Source: CAZOWL01 sp964583605
GTDB taxonomy: Bacteria; Pseudomonadota; Gammaproteobacteria; Chromatiales; Chromatiaceae
Length of the DNA: 25,442 bases
Assembly: GCA_964583605.1 (NCBI GenBank)
Contig: CAZOWL010000063.1
Location: 1 to 25,442, forward strand
Direction of reading: 5' to 3'
The number at the start of each line of letters is the position of its first letter. Position 1 is the stretch's first letter. Below are positions 18,401 to 25,087 of the stretch, in pieces. Position numbers and translations under genes: made by a program. The notes beneath the pieces were generated by a model, which saw only the letters and a program-made list of their open reading frames with translations, did not search any database and was not told the origin of the DNA.

Positions 18401-18681
18401 ACGTCGCTCGGCTGATTCAAGAGCTGGGGCGGCGTTGCCGGCGGGCCGACCCGGAGCGCGGCGATGAGACCGTCCGCCACCTGAACGAGCTGGTGCGGCA
18501 GTGGGCCGATCAAGCCGCCGCGGCCCGCAGCCAGCGCCAACGTCTGGTCTATGCCGGCCGCGATGGCGACCGACGCGACCTGCGCCTGCTCTGCAACCAC
18601 GACGACAAGGTGCCGGGCCTGTGGTCGACGCTGCACAGCATGCGCAACGTCGAGAACACCGCGTTGGTCAGGTTGGGGTGA
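15427..18681 (+). CDS. drmA: DrmA-type SF2 helicase (DISARM core)
   Basis: This large helicase (1084 residues from the ATG at 15427; an in-frame GTG lies at 15415) resembles DrmA, the DISARM translocase that works with DrmB. The N-terminus (VIRWLRHCLIGP, then ERWQAGILFP, an Asp-rich linker, and FVPPSSVGFSF) follows the DrmA pattern. Walker A is WFPTGGGKTEAY (K443, T444). A four-cysteine zinc ribbon (C556-x2-C559, C580-x4-C585) lies between Walker A and the DELH box (D646-H649). Further motifs are STAT (682-685), VGLDVGR (878-884) and QASSRVGRG (902-910). TGAGG lies three bases before the ATG. The stop is 7 bases before drmB and the two genes form a unit. ATP-dependent DNA binding in anti-phage defence is inferred from DISARM. 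Confidence 0.85.
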   Translation: MTEERTRVIRWLRHCLIGPETGTGTGGESLNQIKPLERWQAGILFPVLADAHGLDAEIDDADDAEEPDSDGAPADVRGTSQPKRRFVPPSSVGFSFYIEGRGIALQIIPRATRYEPADDSTRAGRADRWQPTSLGYDEADALAFAPPPARRRQHERHPVFDGRAEVMVLWRPLAAGWLVTVSLSNTQQDPGRGDDPARAAERNARALFQVSLECVIDSGQVGEYPRVEASLLDPEEQELELQYRAHRIHAIGHGAAVEWEVADGRVRRICSEFLPSVEVPQVSADGLGSEHGTAADVVLRIDWLAGIDNDPAARFDALTCFADRYRDWVDRSERDSAGLSAANDRAAAQRIVERMRRAVRRTHEGVDLLATDPIARRAFALANGAMAAQMRQAMLTLGAGPRVPTWRPFQLAFLLLALPSALDPDHDDREVVDLIWFPTGGGKTEAYLGLLACLICWRRLKYPTSGGGTAALMRYTLRLLTKDQFRRAARLICALELLRRQTPDLGIEPITLGLWVGGASSPNTYGEARQAIDQALAEADADTEVALPSALVLDQCPWCGAPLRLPRNVDVGPGHFGFRCTAADCAFGAAADAKLPCNVVDTALYERPPTLLLATVDKFARLAWEERAGAFLGGPGRRPPELIIQDELHLIASALGSIAGLYEAAVETVLGVRGVSPKIVASTATIRQAADQVLRLFGRQYAVFPPPGLDCDDSYFARTVPTSERPGRLYVGYLAPARNRQHCLAPLAAALLAAPELLFGDAPAPDREALLDAWWTVLVYHGSLKGVGISRNALQDIEAGMARLLEEVLQRQASEAHPAAEVSAAPERRLRPWLAERITQLTSQMSADENARAFARLRRPREDPEALDLALATNMVSVGLDVGRLAVMIINGQPLTTADYIQASSRVGRGDVPGIVVANYSRDQARSLSHYESFRAYHESFYRFVEPTSVTPFTRQARWRALHAALVIAVRDACPDLAANERAGGFDPDRPDVARLIQELGRRCRRADPERGDETVRHLNELVRQWADQAAAARSQRQRLVYAGRDGDRRDLRLLCNHDDKVPGLWSTLHSMRNVENTALVRLG

Positions 18682-18685
18682 GGAA
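18680..18685 (+). promoter_or_regulatory. Ribosome-binding site deciding the drmB start
   Basis: GAGGAA overlaps the drmA stop codon and ends three bases before the ATG at 18689. It supports this start over the long in-frame upstream extension, and indicates that drmB translation is coupled to drmA. Confidence 0.7.
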
Positions 18686-18688
18686 CCC

Positions 18689-20587
18689 ATGAAGCGGCTG
18701 ATCCCGACCCGCTGGTCTCACCTGATCGGCTGGAGCGGCGTTGGCGCCGTGATGCGCTCAGACGATTGGCTCTATGTGATCAAGGATATCCGGTACTGGA
18801 CGGATGCCAAGGGCGAGCCGGCCGGCGAGCTCCTGTTCTATGTCGACCTGCTGCGGCAGACATTGGGCATCGATCAGGACCTTCGCCAGCCCCCCAAGTC
18901 CCGCGAGGTCAAGCCCCTGGTCGCTGATGGCCCCTGCGTACCGGCGCTGCCGTTCCCGGGGTGGGCGCGTTGCCCGCGCTGCGGGCTGCTGCACTGGCTG
19001 CCGTGGCGCGGGCGTGCCGACAACGCCGGTCCGCCGAAGTGCACGTGCGCAGCCCAGGGGCGCCTGCAGCAGGTCGGGTGGGTCATGGCCCATCCAGAGG
19101 GCGGGCTCGCCGAGGTGCCCTGGCACTTCTTGGCCCACGGCCAATCCACGAGCGATTGTCGCCCTGATCGCGAGCACGCCTCTCTGCAGCTGCTGCGCGA
19201 CCCGCCGCCCAACGGACTGCGCTGGCTGCTCCGGTGCCGCCGCTGCCAGGCCAAGGCCGACTTCGACCCGCGGGGGCGGCTCCCTGGCCGCGAGCCGCGG
19301 CGCCAGCCTTGGGCCGGCGGCCGCTCCCAGCCGGTGCCGGACAGCCCGCAGCCCTGGCATATTTTGGAGGTCAACGATCCGCGCCTCTACCTGCCGCACG
19401 TCCGCTCCGGGCTGGTGATCCCGCCGGAGTCGCGGATCGCGCGCGGCGGCGTGCTCGATCGTCTCTACTGCAGCCCTCGGGATCGGGCCGAGCTGGAACG
19501 CTGCCGCACCCCCCTGAGTCGCGGGGCGACGCTGCGGCGGCTCGCCGATCGCTGGCATTGCACCGTCCAGGCGGTCGAGCACGCATGGCAGGAGATCGAG
19601 GATGGCTGGCCGCTCTATGGCGAGGTCATCACGCCCGGTGCGCTGCTCGAGAAGGAATACCGGGCGCTCAGCGAGCCGATTCCCGATCTCGCCGATAGCG
19701 AAGACTTCGTGACCTACCACCGCACCGCGGACTGGCGCTCACTGCAGCATACAGCGGGCCCTGCCTCGCGGCCGGCGCAGGTGCTCCGCGCCGTCGATCG
19801 ACTGGTGGCCGTGAGCCGGCTGCGCGAGGTGCGGGTCTTCCGGGGCTTCACGCGCATCACGCAGCCGTTCGAAGACCACATGAGCCCGAGCCCACAGGCC
19901 CGGCAGGCCGGCGAAGAGCCCCGCGCGCGGCTCGTCCGACCGGACCTGGATGGCTCTTGTCAATGGCTGCCGGCGGTCGAGCTCTACGGCGAGGGGATCT
20001 TCTTCACGCTGCGGGAGCCGCTGCTCGCGCGCTGGGCCGCACAGGATGGCCTCGCGCAGCGCGCGGGGCGGCTCCAGTCACGTCTTGAGCGCACCGCGAT
20101 GCGGCTTCCAGACGAGCTGCCGCTGCCGGTCACGCCACGTTTCCTGCTGTTGCACACGCTGGCGCATCTGCTGATCCGCCGGCTGGAGGCCGAGGCCGGC
20201 TATCCGGCGGCATCGATCCGCGAGCGCATCTACTGCGCAGGGGGGAGCGAGCCGATGGCCGGCATCCTGGTCTACGTCGCCGTGCCGGACATCGTCGGCT
20301 CCCTCGGCGGGCTCGCCGAGCTGGCCGAGCCGGCGCGGTTCCTTCGTCTGCTCGCCGGTGTCTTCGATCACGCCGACTGGTGCTCGCTGGACCCGGTGTG
20401 CGCCGAGCACGAGGGTCAGGGGCCTAGCCTGCTGAACCTGGCAGCCTGCCATGCCTGCACCTTGGTCCCAGAGCCGAGCTGCACCTTCGGCAACCTGCTG
20501 TTGGATCGTACCTGCGTAGCCGGAGACCTCGGGGGCAGCATCGCGCCGCTGCTGGACTTTGCGGCACCGGTCGACGACCCCACGTAA
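18689..20587 (+). CDS. drmB: DrmB-type DUF1998 protein (DISARM core)
   Basis: This 632-residue protein matches DrmB, the DUF1998 partner that forms a DNA-binding complex with DrmA in DISARM. Two N-terminal zinc-binding sites are visible: C95-x2-C98 with C118-x-C120, and C183-x2-C186. The C-terminal DUF1998 domain has LLHTLAHLLI (H489, H493), an SIRERIYC segment and GSLGGLAEL. It ends with a cysteine cluster (C565, C571, C587-x2-C590, C598) in the WCSLDPVC and AACHACTLVPE context. These are the hallmark residues of the family. The sequence upstream in frame overlaps drmA and is not protein-like. The next gene begins 15 bases after the stop. Confidence 0.86.
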   Translation: MKRLIPTRWSHLIGWSGVGAVMRSDDWLYVIKDIRYWTDAKGEPAGELLFYVDLLRQTLGIDQDLRQPPKSREVKPLVADGPCVPALPFPGWARCPRCGLLHWLPWRGRADNAGPPKCTCAAQGRLQQVGWVMAHPEGGLAEVPWHFLAHGQSTSDCRPDREHASLQLLRDPPPNGLRWLLRCRRCQAKADFDPRGRLPGREPRRQPWAGGRSQPVPDSPQPWHILEVNDPRLYLPHVRSGLVIPPESRIARGGVLDRLYCSPRDRAELERCRTPLSRGATLRRLADRWHCTVQAVEHAWQEIEDGWPLYGEVITPGALLEKEYRALSEPIPDLADSEDFVTYHRTADWRSLQHTAGPASRPAQVLRAVDRLVAVSRLREVRVFRGFTRITQPFEDHMSPSPQARQAGEEPRARLVRPDLDGSCQWLPAVELYGEGIFFTLREPLLARWAAQDGLAQRAGRLQSRLERTAMRLPDELPLPVTPRFLLLHTLAHLLIRRLEAEAGYPAASIRERIYCAGGSEPMAGILVYVAVPDIVGSLGGLAELAEPARFLRLLAGVFDHADWCSLDPVCAEHEGQGPSLLNLAACHACTLVPEPSCTFGNLLLDRTCVAGDLGGSIAPLLDFAAPVDDPT

Positions 20588-20602
20588 TTGTGCCCATCCG
20601 CC

Positions 20603-21787
20603 ATGGCGCCCCGCCGTTTTGCGCTGCCGGACATACAGGACCTGAGCAAAGACCAGGAGCGCGCCCGGCTGCTGCCGCGGGAGGGTCGCTATCTGGTCGT
20701 CGGCGGGCCTGGCACCGGCAAGTCCATCATCGCACTGCTGCGCACGCGCCGACATCACCGGCCTAAGGGGCCGCAGGAGTACGTCTTTCTCGTGTACAAC
20801 CGGCTGCTGTTGGAGGCGAGTCGGGAGATGGTCGGCCAAGCCGTCGAAGCGCGGACCTGGATCGCTTGGTTCAAGGAGGTCTTCACCGCGGCCCTCGAGC
20901 GACCTTGCCCGGTCATCGCGGGGCAGGCCTTTGCGCTCGACTGGCACGCGGTCCTCGCCGCGATCGCCGAGGCGCCGGAGATCCGCCCGCCCGCCAGGCC
21001 GTTCGTCGTCATCGACGAGGGCCAGGACATGCCGCCGGCGTTCTACCGCGCCTTGATGCAGCTCGGCTTCGAGCACTGTTTCGTCGTTGCCGATCAGAAC
21101 CAGCGTATCACCGACGAGCACAGCAGTCTCTATGAGATCGAGACCGAGCTCGCCATCGACCCGGACGCGCGCATCGAGCTCACAGACAACTACCGCAACT
21201 GCGATCGCGTCGCTCGGCTGGCGTTGAGCCTGTGCATCGAGGACCCGGCGAGCCCCTGCCCGAAGCTGCCCCGCGAGCGGCGCTGCACCCGCGAGCCGCT
21301 GCTGATCGACTACGGGCCCGGCTGTGCCTGGGACTTCGATGGCCTGATCCAGCGCATCCTGAAGGCCGCGGACCGCGACCCGGCACGGCTCTACGGTATC
21401 ATCACCCCCGACAACGCGGCCCGGTCACGCTGGCTCGAGGCGCTGCAACAGCACCCGGTGGCACTCGACCACGGCCGCCCGCGCATCGTCACCTACGCCA
21501 GCGGCGACAGGGATGGTGACCATCGCTTCGGCCTCGGTGGCATCTTCGTCATCAATGCCCAGTCGGCGAAGGGCCTGGAGCTCGACACGGTATTCCTCGC
21601 CGACATCGACGGTTACCACTGCAACGCCGAGGACCGGGACCAGCGCGACGACCTGCGGCGCCGCTTCTATGTGATGATCTCCCGCGCCCGCGAGCATGTC
21701 GTACTGCTGCGCCGCGCCGGGCGCCCATGCCCTGCCAACCAGATTTTGCCCCTCGACGATCCGAGCATCCTCGTCCAGCGGAGATGA
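20603..21787 (+). CDS. UvrD-like SF1 ATPase/helicase
   Basis: This 394-residue protein has a compact UvrD/Rep-like SF1 helicase core. Walker A is GGPGTGKS (34-41) after a Q-motif-like LSKDQERA. Walker B is VIDEGQD (D138, E139, Q141). Later motifs are TDNYRN (194-199), AKGLELDTVFLAD (from about 322) and RRFYVMISRAREH (from about 353). It is much shorter than UvrD (about 720), so the 1B/2B accessory domains are probably reduced or missing. It is expected to translocate on single-stranded DNA or RNA. The ATG at 20603 has no clear ribosome-binding sequence; a TTG at 20588 directly abutting the drmB stop is an alternative. Its place in the drmAB unit implies a shared role. Confidence 0.82.
   Translation: MAPRRFALPDIQDLSKDQERARLLPREGRYLVVGGPGTGKSIIALLRTRRHHRPKGPQEYVFLVYNRLLLEASREMVGQAVEARTWIAWFKEVFTAALERPCPVIAGQAFALDWHAVLAAIAEAPEIRPPARPFVVIDEGQDMPPAFYRALMQLGFEHCFVVADQNQRITDEHSSLYEIETELAIDPDARIELTDNYRNCDRVARLALSLCIEDPASPCPKLPRERRCTREPLLIDYGPGCAWDFDGLIQRILKAADRDPARLYGIITPDNAARSRWLEALQQHPVALDHGRPRIVTYASGDRDGDHRFGLGGIFVINAQSAKGLELDTVFLADIDGYHCNAEDRDQRDDLRRRFYVMISRAREHVVLLRRAGRPCPANQILPLDDPSILVQRR
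21779..21783 (+). promoter_or_regulatory. Ribosome-binding site deciding the next start
   Basis: CGGAG ends at 21783. It lies nine bases before the ATG at 21793, but directly touches the earlier in-frame ATG at 21784 (the ATGA overlap with the upstream stop). Spacing favours 21793. Confidence 0.55.
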
Positions 21788-21792
21788 TTGCC

Positions 21793-23361
21793 ATGCCTGC
21801 GGAAGCCCGCGCCACCCGCACCGACGCTGCCCCCGCGCCACGGACACTCTGGCACCTGGCGACCAACCAGTTGAACCTGATGTACCTGCTCGCGGCCGGG
21901 CTGATCACCGGCCCGTGCGGCTTCGGCGGCAAGTACTTCCGTGACCCGCTCGGCGTGCTGCCGGGGCTCATCCCGCTATTCGCTGGGCGCGTACCGTCTG
22001 GGGCGCTGGCCGAAGCCGTCAGCGAGGGCGCGCATCTGCGCGCGGTCATCGCCGCGGTGGATCTTTCGCCACTGCGCGGACCGGTGTTGGCCATGACGCC
22101 CGATGGTGCCGTTTGTGAGCGCGCCTTCCCGGACGGCCTGAGCGGTGATGAAGTCCTGTTGCTGTTGCCGGCGCCACTGCCGATCCACTGGATCAAGACC
22201 ATCCTGTTCGCCTCTACCGCGGAGAAGGCGGCGACGCGTGACGAGGCTGCTGCGTATGCCAACGTGCCGTTGACCGGTTACGCGCAGCAGGTCAAGACAA
22301 GCCTCTTCGACGGCGACGCGCTTCTGCCCTGGCCACCGTGCCTGGCCGGCCGACCGGGGCCGGACCCGTCGCCGCGGCACGTCTCCGCGGTCGGCGCCGC
22401 GTTGGCGTTGCTTCACGGGCTCGGCAACGCCGGCAGCGCGACCACGGCCGCCGGACGGGCGCTCTGGGCACTCCCGCAGGCGAGCCCAAACGACAACGAT
22501 GATTCCACCATCCGCGTCCTGCTGCGCTGGGCCCTCGCGGCGCCGGAATCCGATACCGACGGTCCGCAAGGGCGCATGCTGCAAAGGTTCATGAGCGCGC
22601 TGGTCCGCGCTGCGGACAGCACCGCCTCCTGTCCACCTGATCCGCGGCAGGTGGTGCTCGACATCCTGGCCGACGAGGCCGCCCGGCTCAGCGAGCCGAA
22701 ATGGCGCGAGGCGCTGACGCGGCTCGGCGCGGATCTGCGTGGCAGCGTCGAGCTGGGTGATGCGACGATATCTGAGCTGATGCAGCGCCATACGCGCCCC
22801 TTCTCGCGGGGTCTGCTCCTGTTCTTCCTGTGCGAGCGCTGCGAGGAGCTGCTGGCGTTTCGCCACCCGGCAGTGGGCGATCAGGACCTGGTGGTCGCCG
22901 GCGCGCTGTTCGCCGCACGCTGGGGCTGGATGGCCGTCCCGACAGGCCTGCGCACGGTGGCAGGGCTCGGCCCCGCCGTGCAGTATCGCATGGCCGCGTT
23001 GGCTCAACAGCAGCGCCAGAGCGGGCTTGACCTCGGTGCCGCGCCGCCCCCGGTCCTGCCGCTGCGTGCGCTGCTGGAGCTTGCGCCATCGAGGGCCAGG
23101 GACGACGCGGCCCTGCGGCTGGCCCGCGGCATGGGCTGGGCGGCGGATCTGATCACCACGCGCATCAGTCTCGGCAAGGGCGACTATCGGCTCAGCGTCG
23201 ATGGGCGAGGTGCGCATCTGGTGCTCGCCGGCGACGTGAAGGCAGTCGTGAGTGAGGTGAATCAGGATGCGTTGCTCAGCCGCCTTGCCAGGAGCGAGCT
23301 GCCTGAACGGCTGGAGACCGAGCTCCGCAAACGGCTGACCCTGGTCGCAGAGCCCCGCTGA
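21793..23361 (+). CDS. Unrecognised drm-locus protein
   Basis: I do not recognise this 522-residue protein. It has no signal peptide, P-loop, zinc cluster or methyltransferase motif that I can see. The N-terminal segment (residues 19-60) reads like a conserved domain: LWHLATNQLNLMYLLAAGLI, then GPCGFGGKYFRDPL and PGLIPLF. The layout of a histidine, an N-L/leucine-rich helix ending in AAGL, then G-x-G-G-K-Y-F weakly recalls ADP-ribosyltransferase-like folds (DarT/PARP); this is speculation. The middle is mostly helical, Ala/Leu-rich, with a FFLCERCEELLAF segment near residue 345. The C-terminus (about 450-522) looks like a small alpha-beta domain. The preceding gene ends 5 bases upstream, or overlaps by 4 bases if the ATG at 21784 is used. 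Confidence 0.8.
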   Translation: MPAEARATRTDAAPAPRTLWHLATNQLNLMYLLAAGLITGPCGFGGKYFRDPLGVLPGLIPLFAGRVPSGALAEAVSEGAHLRAVIAAVDLSPLRGPVLAMTPDGAVCERAFPDGLSGDEVLLLLPAPLPIHWIKTILFASTAEKAATRDEAAAYANVPLTGYAQQVKTSLFDGDALLPWPPCLAGRPGPDPSPRHVSAVGAALALLHGLGNAGSATTAAGRALWALPQASPNDNDDSTIRVLLRWALAAPESDTDGPQGRMLQRFMSALVRAADSTASCPPDPRQVVLDILADEAARLSEPKWREALTRLGADLRGSVELGDATISELMQRHTRPFSRGLLLFFLCERCEELLAFRHPAVGDQDLVVAGALFAARWGWMAVPTGLRTVAGLGPAVQYRMAALAQQQRQSGLDLGAAPPPVLPLRALLELAPSRARDDAALRLARGMGWAADLITTRISLGKGDYRLSVDGRGAHLVLAGDVKAVVSEVNQDALLSRLARSELPERLETELRKRLTLVAEPR

Positions 23362-23365
23362 GATA

Positions 23366-23495
23366 GGCTAACGATCATGGGGCGAGCCGAGCCACGCCGT
23401 CTGATGAAACGTCGTCTCGCCCCTGATCGTTCCCTCACCCCAACCCTCTCCCGAAGGGCGAGGGAGCGAACGTGCTGCGCAAATTTCATGGTAAG
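23366..23495. repeat. 130-bp palindromic dispersed repeat, copy 2
   Basis: This is the second copy of the element at 8886-9015, with the same length and orientation. The main inverted repeat pairs 23370-23386 with 23416-23431 (one bulged T). The downstream CCCTC...GAGGG hairpin (about 23432-23464) is better paired here than in copy 1. It fills nearly all of the 142-base gap between the unrecognised gene and the NERD-helicase gene, starting 4 bases after the stop codon. Its last bases (GGTAAG) lie 8 bases before the next ATG. Confidence 0.85.
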
Positions 23496-23503
23496 CGTGT
23501 CCC

Positions 23504-25087
23504 ATGCGCATGTTGCCATCCTCCCCGTACCGCACCGAGAGCCGCGCCGAGCGCAAGGTCTTCGATCGGCTCAAGGCAGCATTCGCTGACCGCTCCGACT
23601 GGCACTTGACCGCGTTGCATTCGCTGAACCTACCGAGCCATGCCTATAAGCGCTTCGGTGAGATTGATTTTGTTCTCGTGGGACGGCCTGGCCTCTTTGT
23701 GCTGGAGGTCAAGGGCGGTGGCATTGCCTGTCATGACGGGCTCTGGACCACAACCGACCGCGGGTACGCGCGGGAAAGGCTGCGCGAGAGTCCGTTCAGA
23801 CAGGCCGAATCCGCACTGCACGCGCTGTGCAGGCGCCTCGAGAGGCACCTCGGTGGCACCGTCGTCGCCCGCTTCCCGATCGGCTACGGCGTCATCTTCC
23901 CGGACTGCATCTGGGACCAAGTCGGTGGTGAATGGGACCGCGCCGTGCTGGCCGATATGCGTGCCGTTCGCGACCTGGAGCGCTGGCTCAGCAGCCTGTT
24001 CCGGCACTGGCATCGACAGCACGAGGCCGTCGCTGGTCAGGTGCCCGCGCCGGACTTGGGTACGATCGGGTCGGTCATCGGCTTCTTGCGCCCGGAGGTG
24101 GAGGTCGCGGTGCCACTGCATGTGCAGGTGGAGGAGATCGCCGAGCGGGTCAGCGCGTTGACGGAGGACCAGATCGGTCTTCTCGATGCCATCGAAGGCA
24201 ATCCCCGACTGCTGTGCTCGGGTGGCGCTGGCACCGGTAAGACGTTCCTCGCGTTGGAGCTCGCCCGACGCTGGGCCGCGGAAGGTGCCCAGGTGCTGCT
24301 TGCCTGCCAGTCAAGCTGGCTGCGGCACTGGCTCGCCGAGCGTTTCGCGTCGCCTAACGTCACCGTCGCCCTGGCGACCAAGGCAGCACTCGCCGCGCGG
24401 CGAGCGGGCGTTGAGCGATTCGACGCACTCATTGTCGACGAGGGGCAGGACCTGCTGCAGCTCGAACTGCTGGGCGCTTTGGATCGAGTCCTGGCCGGCG
24501 GGCTGGCACAGGGTCGGTGGTGCCTATTCCACGATCGCAACAGCCAAGCGGGCCTGTTCGGCCCAGCGGAGCCGGCGGCATTGGCACGGCTCGACAGCTT
24601 CGGTCCGACCCGGCTGCGGCTAACCACCAACTGCCGGAACACCCGTCAGATTATCGATCTAGTGAAGACCAGGCTCGGCGCCGACATAGGCGTACGCGGC
24701 AGCGGCGACGGTCCGGCCGTCAGGGTTCACCAGTGCCGTACCAACGCTGATGGGGTCGCCTTGCTGGCCGATGAGATCGCGCGACTGACCGGACCTGGCG
24801 GCCTCGCCCCGCGAGAGATCACGCTGCTATCCCCGCGGCCGTTCCCCGAGTCCACCGCCGCACGGCTGCCATCGGGTGTTGGCAGCAGCATCGTCGTGCT
24901 CGACGCGTACGCCCTGCGCGCCTTCCCGCCGTCGGCGATGAGCTTTGCCGGCATCGCGGAGTTCAAGGGCCTGGAGAACGAGGCCGTGATCGTCATCGAT
25001 CTGCCGCCGCAAACCGAGCCACCCGCGGTGCACTACGTCGCGCTGACTCGTGCGCGGACCTGCCTCTCGGTGATCTACGCTGGTTGA
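23504..25087 (+). CDS. NERD nuclease-like domain fused to UvrD-like SF1 helicase
   Basis: This 527-residue protein has two parts. Residues 8 to about 130 form a NERD (nuclease-related) domain with the PD-(D/E)xK-type signature G52-E-I-D55 and LEVKGG (E68, K70). From about residue 215 an SF1 helicase core follows: Walker A GGAGTGKT (240-247), VDEGQD (D312, E313, Q315), TTNCRN (374-379), FKGLENEAVIV (from 487) and HYVALTRAR (510-518). NERD-helicase fusions are known in bacteria; they are predicted to cut or process DNA while translocating. The ATG at 23504 has only a weak GGTAAG upstream, supplied by the repeat; an ATG two codons later is possible. Clustering with drmAB suggests it is the nuclease of the system. 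Confidence 0.85.
   Translation: MRMLPSSPYRTESRAERKVFDRLKAAFADRSDWHLTALHSLNLPSHAYKRFGEIDFVLVGRPGLFVLEVKGGGIACHDGLWTTTDRGYARERLRESPFRQAESALHALCRRLERHLGGTVVARFPIGYGVIFPDCIWDQVGGEWDRAVLADMRAVRDLERWLSSLFRHWHRQHEAVAGQVPAPDLGTIGSVIGFLRPEVEVAVPLHVQVEEIAERVSALTEDQIGLLDAIEGNPRLLCSGGAGTGKTFLALELARRWAAEGAQVLLACQSSWLRHWLAERFASPNVTVALATKAALAARRAGVERFDALIVDEGQDLLQLELLGALDRVLAGGLAQGRWCLFHDRNSQAGLFGPAEPAALARLDSFGPTRLRLTTNCRNTRQIIDLVKTRLGADIGVRGSGDGPAVRVHQCRTNADGVALLADEIARLTGPGGLAPREITLLSPRPFPESTAARLPSGVGSSIVVLDAYALRAFPPSAMSFAGIAEFKGLENEAVIVIDLPPQTEPPAVHYVALTRARTCLSVIYAG

Noticed and set aside
15427..18681. Lhr-type or generic DEAD-box helicase instead of DrmA
   Set aside because: The N-terminal layout, GGGKTEAY Walker A, inserted zinc ribbon, DELH box and immediate DUF1998 partner fit DrmA better.
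15427..25087. DNA methyltransferase or PLD nuclease that would make this a standard DISARM system
   Set aside because: I saw no NPPY/DPPY or cytosine-methylase PCQ-type motif and no paired HxK(x4)D motif in any gene of the locus. One could still lie beyond 25442.
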